From JANQRZ01 sp965215165 (GTDB lineage Bacteria; Bacteroidota; Rhodothermia; Rhodothermales; JANQRZ01), in the NCBI GenBank assembly GCA_965215165.1, contig CBDCCX010000006.1, positions 1,984,001-2,048,000 on the forward strand: a DNA stretch of 64,000 nucleotides. The letters run 5' to 3'. Position numbers and translations under genes: made by a program. The notes beneath the pieces are model-generated. The model searched no databases. It worked only from the letters and a program-made list of their open reading frames with translations, and was not told the origin of the DNA. Below are positions 44,208 to 51,311 of the stretch, piece by piece; position 1 is the stretch's first letter, and each line of letters starts with the position of its first letter.

Positions 44208-45179
44208 ATGGCTGCCTCCGCCCCCCGCCGCCCCGGCGACATCGCCCTCAAGACGACCGCGCCCGCCGGTGGCGACGGGTCCGGCGACGGCTTCCTCGAG
44301 CTCCCCGTCGTCGAGAAACCCCTCGCCCAGAGCCGGCCGGGGCAGCGCCCCGAGTGGCTGCGCGTCAAGCTCCCCTACGGCGAGACCTTCCGCCGCGTCT
44401 CGGAGATCATCGAGACCCACGACCTCCACACGGTCTGCCAGAGCGCGCGCTGCCCCAACATGGGCGAGTGCTGGACGGCCGGCACGGCGACCTTCATGAT
44501 CCTCGGCGACGTCTGCACCCGCTCGTGCAGCTTCTGCGCCGTCAAGACCGGCCGCCCCACCGCCGACCTCGACTACGACGAGCCGCGCCGCGTCGCCGAG
44601 GCCGCACGCCTGATGGGCATCCAGCACGTCGTCGTGACCAGCGTCAACCGCGACGAGCGCACCGACGGCGGCGCGCCGATCTTCGCCGAGACCATCCGGC
44701 TCCTCCGGCAGGAGGTCCCCGGCTGCACCGTCGAGGTCCTCGTCCCGGACTTCCGCGGCATCATGGAGGGCGGGGCCGACCTCGTGATCGACGCCCGGCC
44801 GGACCTGTTCAACCACAACGTCGAGACCGTCCCGCGCCTCTACCGCCGCGTCCGGCCCCAGGCCAGCTACCAGCGCTCGCTCGACGTGCTCGCGCGCGCC
44901 AAGGACTTCGGCCTGCGGACCAAGAGCGGCATCATGGTCGGCCTCGGCGAGACCGAGGACGAGGTGCTCCGCCTGATGCGCGACTTCGTCGGGGTCGGCC
45001 TCGACGTGATGACGATCGGGCAGTACCTCCAGCCGACGCGGATGCACCTGCCGGTCGAGGACTTCGTCCACCCGGACACGTTCCGGTGGTACAAGGAGCA
45101 GGGCGAGGCCCTCGGGCTCGAGCACGTCGAGAGCGGCCCGCTCGTGCGCTCGTCCTACCACGCCGAGCGGCACGTCTAG
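44208..45179 (+). CDS. lipA: Lipoyl synthase
   Basis: A 323-residue radical-SAM enzyme that inserts two sulfurs into octanoyl-protein to make lipoyl groups for 2-oxoacid dehydrogenases. The auxiliary cluster cysteines are Cys77, Cys82 and Cys88 (CQSARCPNMGEC). The radical-SAM cluster is Cys103/107/110 (CTRSCSFC). RSSYHAE near the C-terminus supplies the conserved Ser ligand. The N-terminal 40 residues are a Gly/Ala-rich extension. A small lipoprotein gene begins 3 bases after the stop. Confidence 0.96.
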   Translation: MAASAPRRPGDIALKTTAPAGGDGSGDGFLELPVVEKPLAQSRPGQRPEWLRVKLPYGETFRRVSEIIETHDLHTVCQSARCPNMGECWTAGTATFMILGDVCTRSCSFCAVKTGRPTADLDYDEPRRVAEAARLMGIQHVVVTSVNRDERTDGGAPIFAETIRLLRQEVPGCTVEVLVPDFRGIMEGGADLVIDARPDLFNHNVETVPRLYRRVRPQASYQRSLDVLARAKDFGLRTKSGIMVGLGETEDEVLRLMRDFVGVGLDVMTIGQYLQPTRMHLPVEDFVHPDTFRWYKEQGEALGLEHVESGPLVRSSYHAERHV

Positions 45180-45182
45180 CGC

Positions 45183-45590
45183 ATGGCGAGTCGCGAGAGT
45201 CGAAGGTTCGCCCGTCTCCTCCTCGCGGTGCTCGCCGCGCTGTCGCTGCCGGCGTGCGCCGGCCTGTTCGGCACCGAGACCGCGATCGAGTCGGCGCACT
45301 CGGTCTTCGTGGCGCGGCCGGGCTGCCCGTACTTCACCGCCAAGACGCCCGGCGCGGGCTACGCCGTCCTCCGCCCCACCACCGACTACGCCCCCCACCG
45401 GGGCGACCTGCTCGTGGGCAACCTGCAGCGCGGCGGCTTGGCGCTCGGCGTCGTCCCCGCCGGGGCCAACGACCTCCGGGAGGGCGAGCGCTTCGAGGTG
45501 GTCCAGTTCGACCTCGCCCTCGCCGAGGCGCAGGCGGTCTACTACGGCCTCTGCCCGCTCGCCACGCTGCCGGGCACTACGAATCTGTAG
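45183..45590 (+). CDS. Small predicted lipoprotein, unknown family
   Basis: A 135-residue protein with a lipoprotein signal (LLAVLAALSLPACAG; lipidated Cys about residue 25). The mature part (~110 residues) has two further cysteines (GCPYF and GLCPL) that could form a disulfide, and a middle segment HRGDLLVGNLQRGGLALGVVPAG. No named family was recognised. It starts 3 bases after lipA and is probably co-transcribed with it, but no functional link is known. Confidence 0.8.
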   Translation: MASRESRRFARLLLAVLAALSLPACAGLFGTETAIESAHSVFVARPGCPYFTAKTPGAGYAVLRPTTDYAPHRGDLLVGNLQRGGLALGVVPAGANDLREGERFEVVQFDLALAEAQAVYYGLCPLATLPGTTNL

Positions 45591-45700
45591 CGTCGAAGCT
45601 ACCGCGTCGAAGCTATCGCACAGAGTCTTCGCGCTCCCGCCCCGCGCCCACCGGCATATTCCCTGGCCCTGCCCTCCCCTCTCCAGACTCCCGACTCAGC

Positions 45701-46132
45701 ATGGAACGCACGCTCGCCATCGTCAAGCCCGACGCCGTCCAGAACGGCCACGCCGGCAAGATCCTCGACCGCATCCTCCAGGAGGGCTTCGCCGTCCGCG
45801 CCCTCAAGCTCGTCAGGCTCTCCAAGGCCGAGGCCGAAGGCTTCTACGCCGTCCACCGCGAGCGCCCGTTCTTCGGCGAGCTGACCGACTTCATGTCGAG
45901 CGGCCCCTGCCTCCCGCTTGTCCTCGAGCGCGCCGACGCCGTTGCGAAGTGGCGCGAGGTGATCGGCGCTACGAACCCGGCCGACGCCGCCGAGGGCACC
46001 ATCCGCAAGCAGTTCGCCACCTCAATGGGCGAGAACGCCGTCCACGGCTCGGACTCGGCCGAGAACGGAAAGCTGGAGAGCACCTACTTCTTCCCCGAGC
46101 ACGTCATCGTCGCCAACTCGCAGACGAGCTAG
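45701..46132 (+). CDS. ndk: Nucleoside diphosphate kinase
   Basis: A 143-residue NDP kinase that equilibrates nucleoside di- and triphosphates. The phosphate-accepting His115 is in NAVHGSDS, and RTLAIVKPDAVQNGHAGKI, RPFFGELTDFMSSGP and FFPEHVI are classic family segments. The ATG at 45701 gives the standard length. A strong bidirectional terminator hairpin follows at 46186. Confidence 0.97.
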   Translation: MERTLAIVKPDAVQNGHAGKILDRILQEGFAVRALKLVRLSKAEAEGFYAVHRERPFFGELTDFMSSGPCLPLVLERADAVAKWREVIGATNPADAAEGTIRKQFATSMGENAVHGSDSAENGKLESTYFFPEHVIVANSQTS

Positions 46133-46185
46133 CTCGCAGATCGGGCGCTCGCAGACCGGGCTTCGGGCTCGGCACAGCCAACGCA

Positions 46186-46222
46186 AAGCGGGCGGCGTCG
46201 AAGACCTCGACGCCGCCCGCTT
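46186..46222. terminator. Bidirectional hairpin terminator between ndk and a lipoprotein gene
   Basis: A perfect 15-pair stem, AAGCGGGCGGCGTCG with CGACGCCGCCCGCTT, and a 7-base loop. CGTTCGTTTCT follows on the plus side. It lies between two convergent genes, so it can end both transcripts. Confidence 0.8.
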
Positions 46223-46240
46223 CGTTCGTTTCTGACCGCT

Positions 46241-46834
46241 CTACGGGGTGCACGAGTCGTTCGTGAACTCAGCCGCGACGCGGTAGGGGACCTGGTGGGT
46301 GTCGGGCGGACCCGGCTCCAGGTACACCACCGAGAACGTGGCCGTCGCCGGGGCCTCGACGTCGGGGACGATGAACAGCGCGTTCTCGTCCGGCTCGACG
46401 ATGGTCTGGCACGCGCTGTCGATGCACAGCCGGGCGGCCACCTGGGTCCCCGGGATGAGCAGCTCCACCTCGGCGATGAACGTGCCCGTCCCGCCGGTGA
46501 TGTCGCCCTCGTACACGTCGAAGTCATCCGGGAACGGCGCGCCCAGGACGCTTCGGTTGCCCTTTTTGTCGCACAGGTCGATGGTGCTCATGCCGAAGAC
46601 GCGGGCCTGCGCGTCCTGGCCGAGGTAGCGCGCGGCGAGGCCGTCGAGCAGCCCCTGCGCCTGCTCGGCGTCGTCGGAGAGGCCGCGCGCGGCGAACTCG
46701 TCGGTGACCTGCTCGAGCGCGGAGAGGTCCGGGGCGGACGCGGCGGCGGGTTGGTCGGCGACGTTGTCGCAGGCTGCGAGCGTGAAGAAGGCGAGCAGAA
46801 GCGCGCCGCTGAATAGGTTGGTGCGAGTAACCAC
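46241..46834 (-). CDS. Predicted lipoprotein, unknown family
   Basis: A 197-residue protein with lipoprotein signal (FSGALLLAFFTLAACDN; Cys about residue 21). An Ala/Pro-rich linker follows, then a helical segment (PDLSALEQVTDEFAARGLSDDAEQAQGLLDGLAARYLG) and a beta-rich C-terminal half with paired cysteines (DLCDKKG, ARLCIDSACQTIVE, NDSCTP). No family recognised. The GTG at 46832-46834 is preferred because it directly precedes the signal; the ATG at 46942 would add 36 residues ahead of the signal. Confidence 0.75.
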   Translation of the reverse strand: MVTRTNLFSGALLLAFFTLAACDNVADQPAAASAPDLSALEQVTDEFAARGLSDDAEQAQGLLDGLAARYLGQDAQARVFGMSTIDLCDKKGNRSVLGAPFPDDFDVYEGDITGGTGTFIAEVELLIPGTQVAARLCIDSACQTIVEPDENALFIVPDVEAPATATFSVVYLEPGPPDTHQVPYRVAAEFTNDSCTP

Positions 46835-47005
46835 GGTGAACCCCACGAGATACTGGACAGAGAGAGGAAAAGCTGCGGACGACGGCCCGCGCTGGGAGGA
46901 TAGAGCACCTGCCGAGAACCTAGCTATGCGCCTCGGGTGCAAAGCGTATGCGCCTGAGGATCAAAGGTTACGGCTTAGCGGATCGGGCGGGTCGGCTGTC
47001 GACGG

Positions 47006-48181
47006 CTAGCCGAAGGCGCGGCGCAGGTTGCGGCAGGCCTCCTCCAGGACGGGCCTTTTCTTCGCGTAGCAGAAGCGGAGGAACGTGCGCCCGTCGGCGG
47101 GGTCGGCGAAGAACGAGGTGCCCGGTACGGCCGCGACGCCCGCCTCCTCGATCAGCGTTCGGCTCGCGGCCTGATCGTCCTCGAAACCGGCTCGCCGGGC
47201 GGCTATGGGTTCGAAGCTCGCCAGCACGTAGTATGCCCCCTCGGGCCACGCGAAGGTGAAGCCGCAGCGCTCCAGCGTCTCGCACATCAGCGCCCGCTTG
47301 TCGACATATGCTGCCTGCATCTCGTCGAAGTACGCGGGGTCCATCGCGAACGCCTCGGCGACGCCGTGCTGGAGCGGCGACGGGGCGCAGATGAAGACGA
47401 GGTCGTTGATGAGCCCCATCCGCGCCGTCACCTCCGCCGGCCCGACCGCGTAGCCGAGCCGCCACCCGGTCATGTTGTAGGTCTTCGAGAAGCCCGAGAG
47501 CGTGACCGTCCGGGGGTAGGCTCCGGGCAGCGAGCCGAGCGAGACGTGCTCGCGCCCGTCGTAGGTCATGTACTCGTAGATCTCGTCGGTGATGGCCCAC
47601 AGGTCGTGCCGCTCCAGAAGCCCGAGCATCTGCTCCAGCTCGGCGCGGCTCCAGACCTTGCCGCACGGGTTCGACGGGGTGCAGACGAGCACGGCCTTCG
47701 TCCGCTCGGTGATCGCGGCCTCGACCTCGCCGAAGTCGATGCGCCAGTCCGGCGCGTGGAGGGGGACGACGACGCGCTCGACCCCGAACAGGTCGAGCAG
47801 GCCGGTGTGGTAGCCGTAGAACGGCTCGAAGACGATGCACTCGTCGCCCGGCTCGAAGAGCGTCAGGCACGTCGCCACGAACGCGCCCGTGGAGCCGACC
47901 GAGACGACGACCTCGTCGTCGCTCCCGACCGGCAGACCGTTGTAGCTCCGCGCCTTCTCGGCGATCCCGGCGCGGAGCTTCTGGATGCCGGCATACGAGG
48001 TGTAGATCGACTGGTCGCCGTCGATGGCGGCCTTTGCACCGGCCTTGATCGGGTCGGGGGTCGGGAGGTCGCAGATGCCCTGGCCGAGGTTGATCCCGCC
48101 GGCAGCGTTGACGGCGAAGGTGACGGCGCGGATGTCGCTCTGGCGGAGGGCGTCGGTGCGAGCGGCGAGGGGCTTGGGCAT
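47006..48181 (-). CDS. Class I/II pyridoxal-phosphate aminotransferase
   Basis: A 391-residue fold-type I aminotransferase of the aspartate/aromatic/methionine group. Signatures: INLGQGICDLPTPDPIK, STGAFVATCLTLFEPGDECIVFEPFYGYH, VLVCTPSNPCGKVWS, AITDEIYEYMTYDG and the PLP-binding lysine in LSGFSKTYNMTGWRLGY. Which amino acid it uses cannot be decided from sequence; kynurenine/methionine aminotransferase-like proteins look closest. Divergent from namZ. Confidence 0.88.
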   Translation of the reverse strand: MPKPLAARTDALRQSDIRAVTFAVNAAGGINLGQGICDLPTPDPIKAGAKAAIDGDQSIYTSYAGIQKLRAGIAEKARSYNGLPVGSDDEVVVSVGSTGAFVATCLTLFEPGDECIVFEPFYGYHTGLLDLFGVERVVVPLHAPDWRIDFGEVEAAITERTKAVLVCTPSNPCGKVWSRAELEQMLGLLERHDLWAITDEIYEYMTYDGREHVSLGSLPGAYPRTVTLSGFSKTYNMTGWRLGYAVGPAEVTARMGLINDLVFICAPSPLQHGVAEAFAMDPAYFDEMQAAYVDKRALMCETLERCGFTFAWPEGAYYVLASFEPIAARRAGFEDDQAASRTLIEEAGVAAVPGTSFFADPADGRTFLRFCYAKKRPVLEEACRNLRRAFG

Positions 48182-48239
48182 CGGGGGACCGGGGGATGGA
48201 GGGATCGGGAGCTTGGAATATAGGCGGCGGGCGGCTGCG

Positions 48240-48247
48240 TACCTTCG
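48240..48247 (+). promoter_or_regulatory. Candidate -7 element of the namZ-like gene
   Basis: TACCTTCG, a TAnnTTYG match, 33 bases before the ATG at 48281. Confidence 0.45.
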
Positions 48248-48280
48248 CCGTCCGCCGTCTCACCGTTCACTGCCTCGCCG

Positions 48281-49531
48281 ATGCGCTGTGCCCTCCTGCC
48301 GCTCCTCCTGCTCGCCGCGTGCGCGACCGCGCAGCCAGCCACCCGGCCGGCGGTGACGACCGGGGCGCAGCGGCTCGTGGACTCCAGCTTCGCCGCGCTC
48401 GACGGGCTGGCGGTCGGCCTCGTCACCAACCACACGGCAACGGTCGACACGGCGGACGGCGGGCCGGGCCACCTGATCGACCGCCTGCACGCGGCTCCGA
48501 ACGTGCGGCTCGCGGTGCTCTTCGGGCCAGAGCACGGGCTGCGCGGTACCGCCGAGGCCGGGGCCGCCGTCGAAGACGGGAGCGACCCGGCGACGGGCGT
48601 GCCGGTCTTCAGTCTCTACGGCGCGACGAAAACGCCGCCCCCCGAGGCGCTCGCCGGCCTCGACGCGCTCGTGTTCGACATGCAGGACGTCGGCGCGCGG
48701 TTCTACACCTACACCGCCACGATGGGACGCGCGATGCAGGCCGCCGCTGAGGCCGGCCTTGTGTTCGTCGTCCTCGACCGGCCCAACCCGCTCGGCGGAC
48801 GCGCCGACGGGTTTGTGCGCGAGCCGGAGCACGCCTCGTTCGTCGGTCTCTATCCGGTCCCGGTCCAGCACGGCCTGACGGCCGGCGAGCTCGCCCGGAT
48901 GATCGTCGGCGAGAGCTGGCTTCCCGGCCTCGACTCGCTTGGCCTCCGCGTGGTCGAGATGGCGGGCTGGCACCGCGCCATGCCGTGGCCCGACACCGGG
49001 CTGCCGTTCACCCCGACGAGTCCCAACATCCCGAGTTTCGAGACCGCACTGGTCTATCCGGGCGTCGCGCTCTTCGAGGGGACGACGGCCAGCGAGGGGC
49101 GCGGCACCGAGACGCCGTTCCTCGTCGTCGGCGCGCCGGACCTCGACGCCGCCGCGCTCGCCGACACGCTCGCGGCCCGCCGTCTGCCCGGTCTCCGGTT
49201 CGAGGCGGCCCGCTTCACGCCGCGCTCGATTCCTGGCGTCGCGGCCCGTCCGAAGCACGAGGGCGAGGCGCTTCACGGCGTCCGCCTCCTGGTCTCCGAC
49301 GCATCCTCCGTCCGGCCGGTCGCGGTCGGGGTTCACCTGCTGCACGCGGTGTACCACGCGCGGTCCGGTCCCGGATTTTTCCAGGCGGCCTGGCTCGCCA
49401 AGCTCGCCGGCACACGGCGGCTCCAGCGGATGCTCGAAGCAGGCGAGCGGCCCGAGGCCGTCGTCGCGGCTTGGCAGGCCGAGGTCGAAGCCTTCGACCT
49501 AGCGCGGCAGCCCTACCTGCTCTACGACTAG
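48281..49531 (+). CDS. NamZ-type exo-beta-N-acetylmuramidase (DUF1343), lipoprotein
   Basis: A 416-residue protein of the DUF1343 family, whose Bacillus member NamZ removes terminal N-acetylmuramic acid from peptidoglycan fragments. Family segments are VGLVTNHTATVD, LAVLFGPEHGLRGTAEAG, DALVFDMQDVGARFYTYTATM, VVLDRPNPLGG and SPNIPSFETALVYPGVALFEGT. The N-terminal MRCALLPLLLLAACATAQ fits a lipoprotein signal (Cys14), so it may be anchored in the outer membrane facing the periplasm. It would take part in cell-wall recycling. It ends inside a three-copy 17-base repeat. Confidence 0.92.
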   Translation: MRCALLPLLLLAACATAQPATRPAVTTGAQRLVDSSFAALDGLAVGLVTNHTATVDTADGGPGHLIDRLHAAPNVRLAVLFGPEHGLRGTAEAGAAVEDGSDPATGVPVFSLYGATKTPPPEALAGLDALVFDMQDVGARFYTYTATMGRAMQAAAEAGLVFVVLDRPNPLGGRADGFVREPEHASFVGLYPVPVQHGLTAGELARMIVGESWLPGLDSLGLRVVEMAGWHRAMPWPDTGLPFTPTSPNIPSFETALVYPGVALFEGTTASEGRGTETPFLVVGAPDLDAAALADTLAARRLPGLRFEAARFTPRSIPGVAARPKHEGEALHGVRLLVSDASSVRPVAVGVHLLHAVYHARSGPGFFQAAWLAKLAGTRRLQRMLEAGERPEAVVAAWQAEVEAFDLARQPYLLYD

Positions 49532-49576
49532 CGGCTCAGCACGACTGGTGGCTCAGCACGACTAGCGGCTCAGCGC
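49526..49576. repeat. Three tandem 17-base repeats across two convergent gene ends
   Basis: Units begin at 49526, 49543 and 49560 and follow GACTAGCGGCTCAGCAC with one to two changes per copy. Unit 1 supplies the namZ stop TAG and unit 3 contains the stop of the convergent gene (49570-49572). Since 17 is not a multiple of three, the copies lie beyond the coding ends. Confidence 0.8.
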
Positions 49577-50103
49577 GGGCGGAAGCTCCGGGCCATCGCC
49601 TCGAAGGCCGGCAGGAACGCGTCGAAGCGGCGCGCTGGAGCCGTCCCCGTGAGGGTGTAGCAGCGCCCCGGCGTGAGCACGAGGTAGGCCAGCCCGCGCA
49701 GCCTCCGCCCGTCGTAGACGTGCTCGTACACCAGCCGCCGCGCCGGGAGCCGGCCAACGGTCGCCTCTTCGGACTCGAGCACTTCGAACGCAACCAGCCC
49801 TTTGCTCATCACGGCGAAGCCGCGGCGGTAGACCTCCGGCAGGCCCTCCCCGCGCTCCACGCCCTCGACCGAGATGTTCAGGTTCTCCCGGAACCCGCTG
49901 CTGGCCTCGGCGGACGGGGCCAGCGCTAGCAGGTGGGCCCCGCCCACGTCGTGCTCGGTCTCCCAGTCCGCCGGGATGTTGAGGTCGAATCCCAGCTCGT
50001 AGCGGTAGGGGTCGAACCGGACCTGAGCTTCGGCGACCGAGACCCCGCCGCACAGCGCCAGGGCAACGAGCACGCGCAGGGGTCCCCCTGTGGAGAGCGG
50101 CAA
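49570..50103 (-). CDS. Exported PsbP/DcrB-like protein
   Basis: A 177-residue protein with a signal peptide (~residues 1-26, VSVAEAQ). The mature part is one alpha/beta domain: YELGFDLNIPADWETE, FRENLNISVEGVERGEGLPEVYRRGFAVMSKGL, RLVYEHVYDGRRLRGLAYLVLTPGRCYTLTGTAP and FEAMARSFR. This matches the PsbP/DcrB (DUF1795) fold pattern. The role of such proteins outside photosystem II is unclear. Start at 50103. Confidence 0.75.
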   Translation of the reverse strand: MPLSTGGPLRVLVALALCGGVSVAEAQVRFDPYRYELGFDLNIPADWETEHDVGGAHLLALAPSAEASSGFRENLNISVEGVERGEGLPEVYRRGFAVMSKGLVAFEVLESEEATVGRLPARRLVYEHVYDGRRLRGLAYLVLTPGRCYTLTGTAPARRFDAFLPAFEAMARSFRPR

Positions 50104-50338
50104 AGCGGTCAGTGGTGGGTCGGCGGAGGTTGAACGGGCTCGGGCAGCCGTGCGGCAAAGCTAGCCGTTGTACGGGCCGGAAGCAACAGGCGCGCGCTGG
50201 GGCGATTCGACCCGTCGCCTTTTCCATTCTCCGTTGCCCCTCGCTGCATGGCATCGCGTTTCCGAGGACAGGCTCCGCGCACTCTCTGGCCCGATCTGTG
50301 CGTGCCTGGAGAAGACCACCCTCAACCGCTTAGCTCCT
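50104..50338. other. Intergenic region ahead of a very small gene
   Basis: 235 bases between the divergent DcrB-like gene and the 41-codon gene. No strong -7 element or hairpin was recognised. Confidence 0.4.
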
Positions 50339-50464
50339 ATGACTTCCTATGTGACCTTCGCGCTCGGCACCGTCCTCATCGTCGGCGCAGGCTGGATGGC
50401 CCGGCAGCGGCTCTCGGTCTCTGCGCGCCCCCACTCTACGAACGACGACATCGCCTGGCTCTAG
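50339..50464 (+). CDS. Possible 41-residue single-helix membrane peptide
   Basis: ATG at 50339; the product MTSYVTFALGTVLIVGAGWM has one clear membrane helix, followed by a basic turn (ARQRLS) and a polar tail ending DDIAWL. Positive residues after the helix suggest the C-terminus stays inside. The stop is 8 bases before the convergent bshB1 stop, so it fits the gap neatly. Support is only the helix, the compact fit and its own frame; it could be chance. Confidence 0.45.
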   Translation: MTSYVTFALGTVLIVGAGWMARQRLSVSARPHSTNDDIAWL

Positions 50465-50472
50465 CCGGCGCT

Positions 50473-51234
50473 TCAGCGGAAGCGCTTCTCCGTGCCCAGC
50501 ATCCCCACCAGGTCGGTGACGCCGACCGGCCCGTGCCGGTAGAGCAGCGGCTCGCCGAACGTCGCCCCGACGCGGTAGCCGTAGACGCGCGCCCGCGCCT
50601 CGACCCACCGGAAGAAGTCGGGGTTCGAGATGAACGTCTCCGGCTCGCCCGCGCCGTCGTAGTCGGGGTTGAAGAACTGGCTCTGGAAGGCCTGGAGCGC
50701 CGCCGTCCGCTGCTCCCACACCTCGGACACGTCGACCACGAGCGTCGGCTCGAACGGGATCGACTGCATGTAGTGCAGGACGTGGTGGGGCCGCCACGGC
50801 TCCTGCGGCTCCTCGCCGTCAAAGGTTTCGAGCTTGACCAGGCCGCTGTAGAAGAGCGCATCGACCGAGAGCCGAGCCGCGTCGCCGTGGTCCGGGTGTC
50901 GATCTTCGAGGGTATTGACCAGGACGATGGGGGGCCGGTAGCGGCGGACGAGCCGGACGAGCTTCTCCTGGTTGGCCTTGGTGTTCTGGATGTCGCCATC
51001 GGGCAGGCCGAGGTTGTCGCGCGCGCTCAGACCGAGGATCTCGGCCGAAGCCGCAGCCTCCTCTAGCCGGCCCTCCGGCGTGCCCCGGCTCCCGAGCTCG
51101 CCCCGCGTGAAGTCCACGATCCCGGTTCGGTAGCCGTCGCGGGCGAGCACACACATCGTCCCGCCGGCGCACAGCTCCACGTCGTCCGGGTGGGCGGCGA
51201 GGGCGAGCACGTCGAGCGTTGGATGATCGGACAT
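50473..51234 (-). CDS. bshB1: Bacillithiol biosynthesis deacetylase BshB1
   Basis: A 253-residue zinc deacetylase of the PIG-L/LmbE family that removes acetyl from GlcNAc-malate, the second step of bacillithiol synthesis. The zinc site is AHPDDVEL (His15, Asp18) with a second histidine from HPDHGDAA. The GTPEGRLEEAAASAEILGL and YMQSIPFEPTLVVDVS regions are typical of the BshB1 group. bshC lies 6.5 kb away in this window; bshA is not seen. Confidence 0.93.
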   Translation of the reverse strand: MSDHPTLDVLALAAHPDDVELCAGGTMCVLARDGYRTGIVDFTRGELGSRGTPEGRLEEAAASAEILGLSARDNLGLPDGDIQNTKANQEKLVRLVRRYRPPIVLVNTLEDRHPDHGDAARLSVDALFYSGLVKLETFDGEEPQEPWRPHHVLHYMQSIPFEPTLVVDVSEVWEQRTAALQAFQSQFFNPDYDGAGEPETFISNPDFFRWVEARARVYGYRVGATFGEPLLYRHGPVGVTDLVGMLGTEKRFR

Positions 51235-51267
51235 GGGAGGACGGCGAGAGGGAGAATGCAGAGTCCC

Positions 51268-51294
51268 GTAGGGGCGAGGCGTGCCTCGCCCGCG
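51268..51294. repeat. Intergenic palindromic repeat, GTAGGGGCG family (copy 4)
   Basis: GTAGGGGCGAGGC followed by GCCTCGCCC; GGGCGAGGC and GCCTCGCCC form a perfect 9-pair stem with a 2-base loop. It lies between the bshB1 start and the leuS stop. Confidence 0.7.
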
Positions 51295-51311
51295 CCGAGG
51301 ACGGCGTCGGG

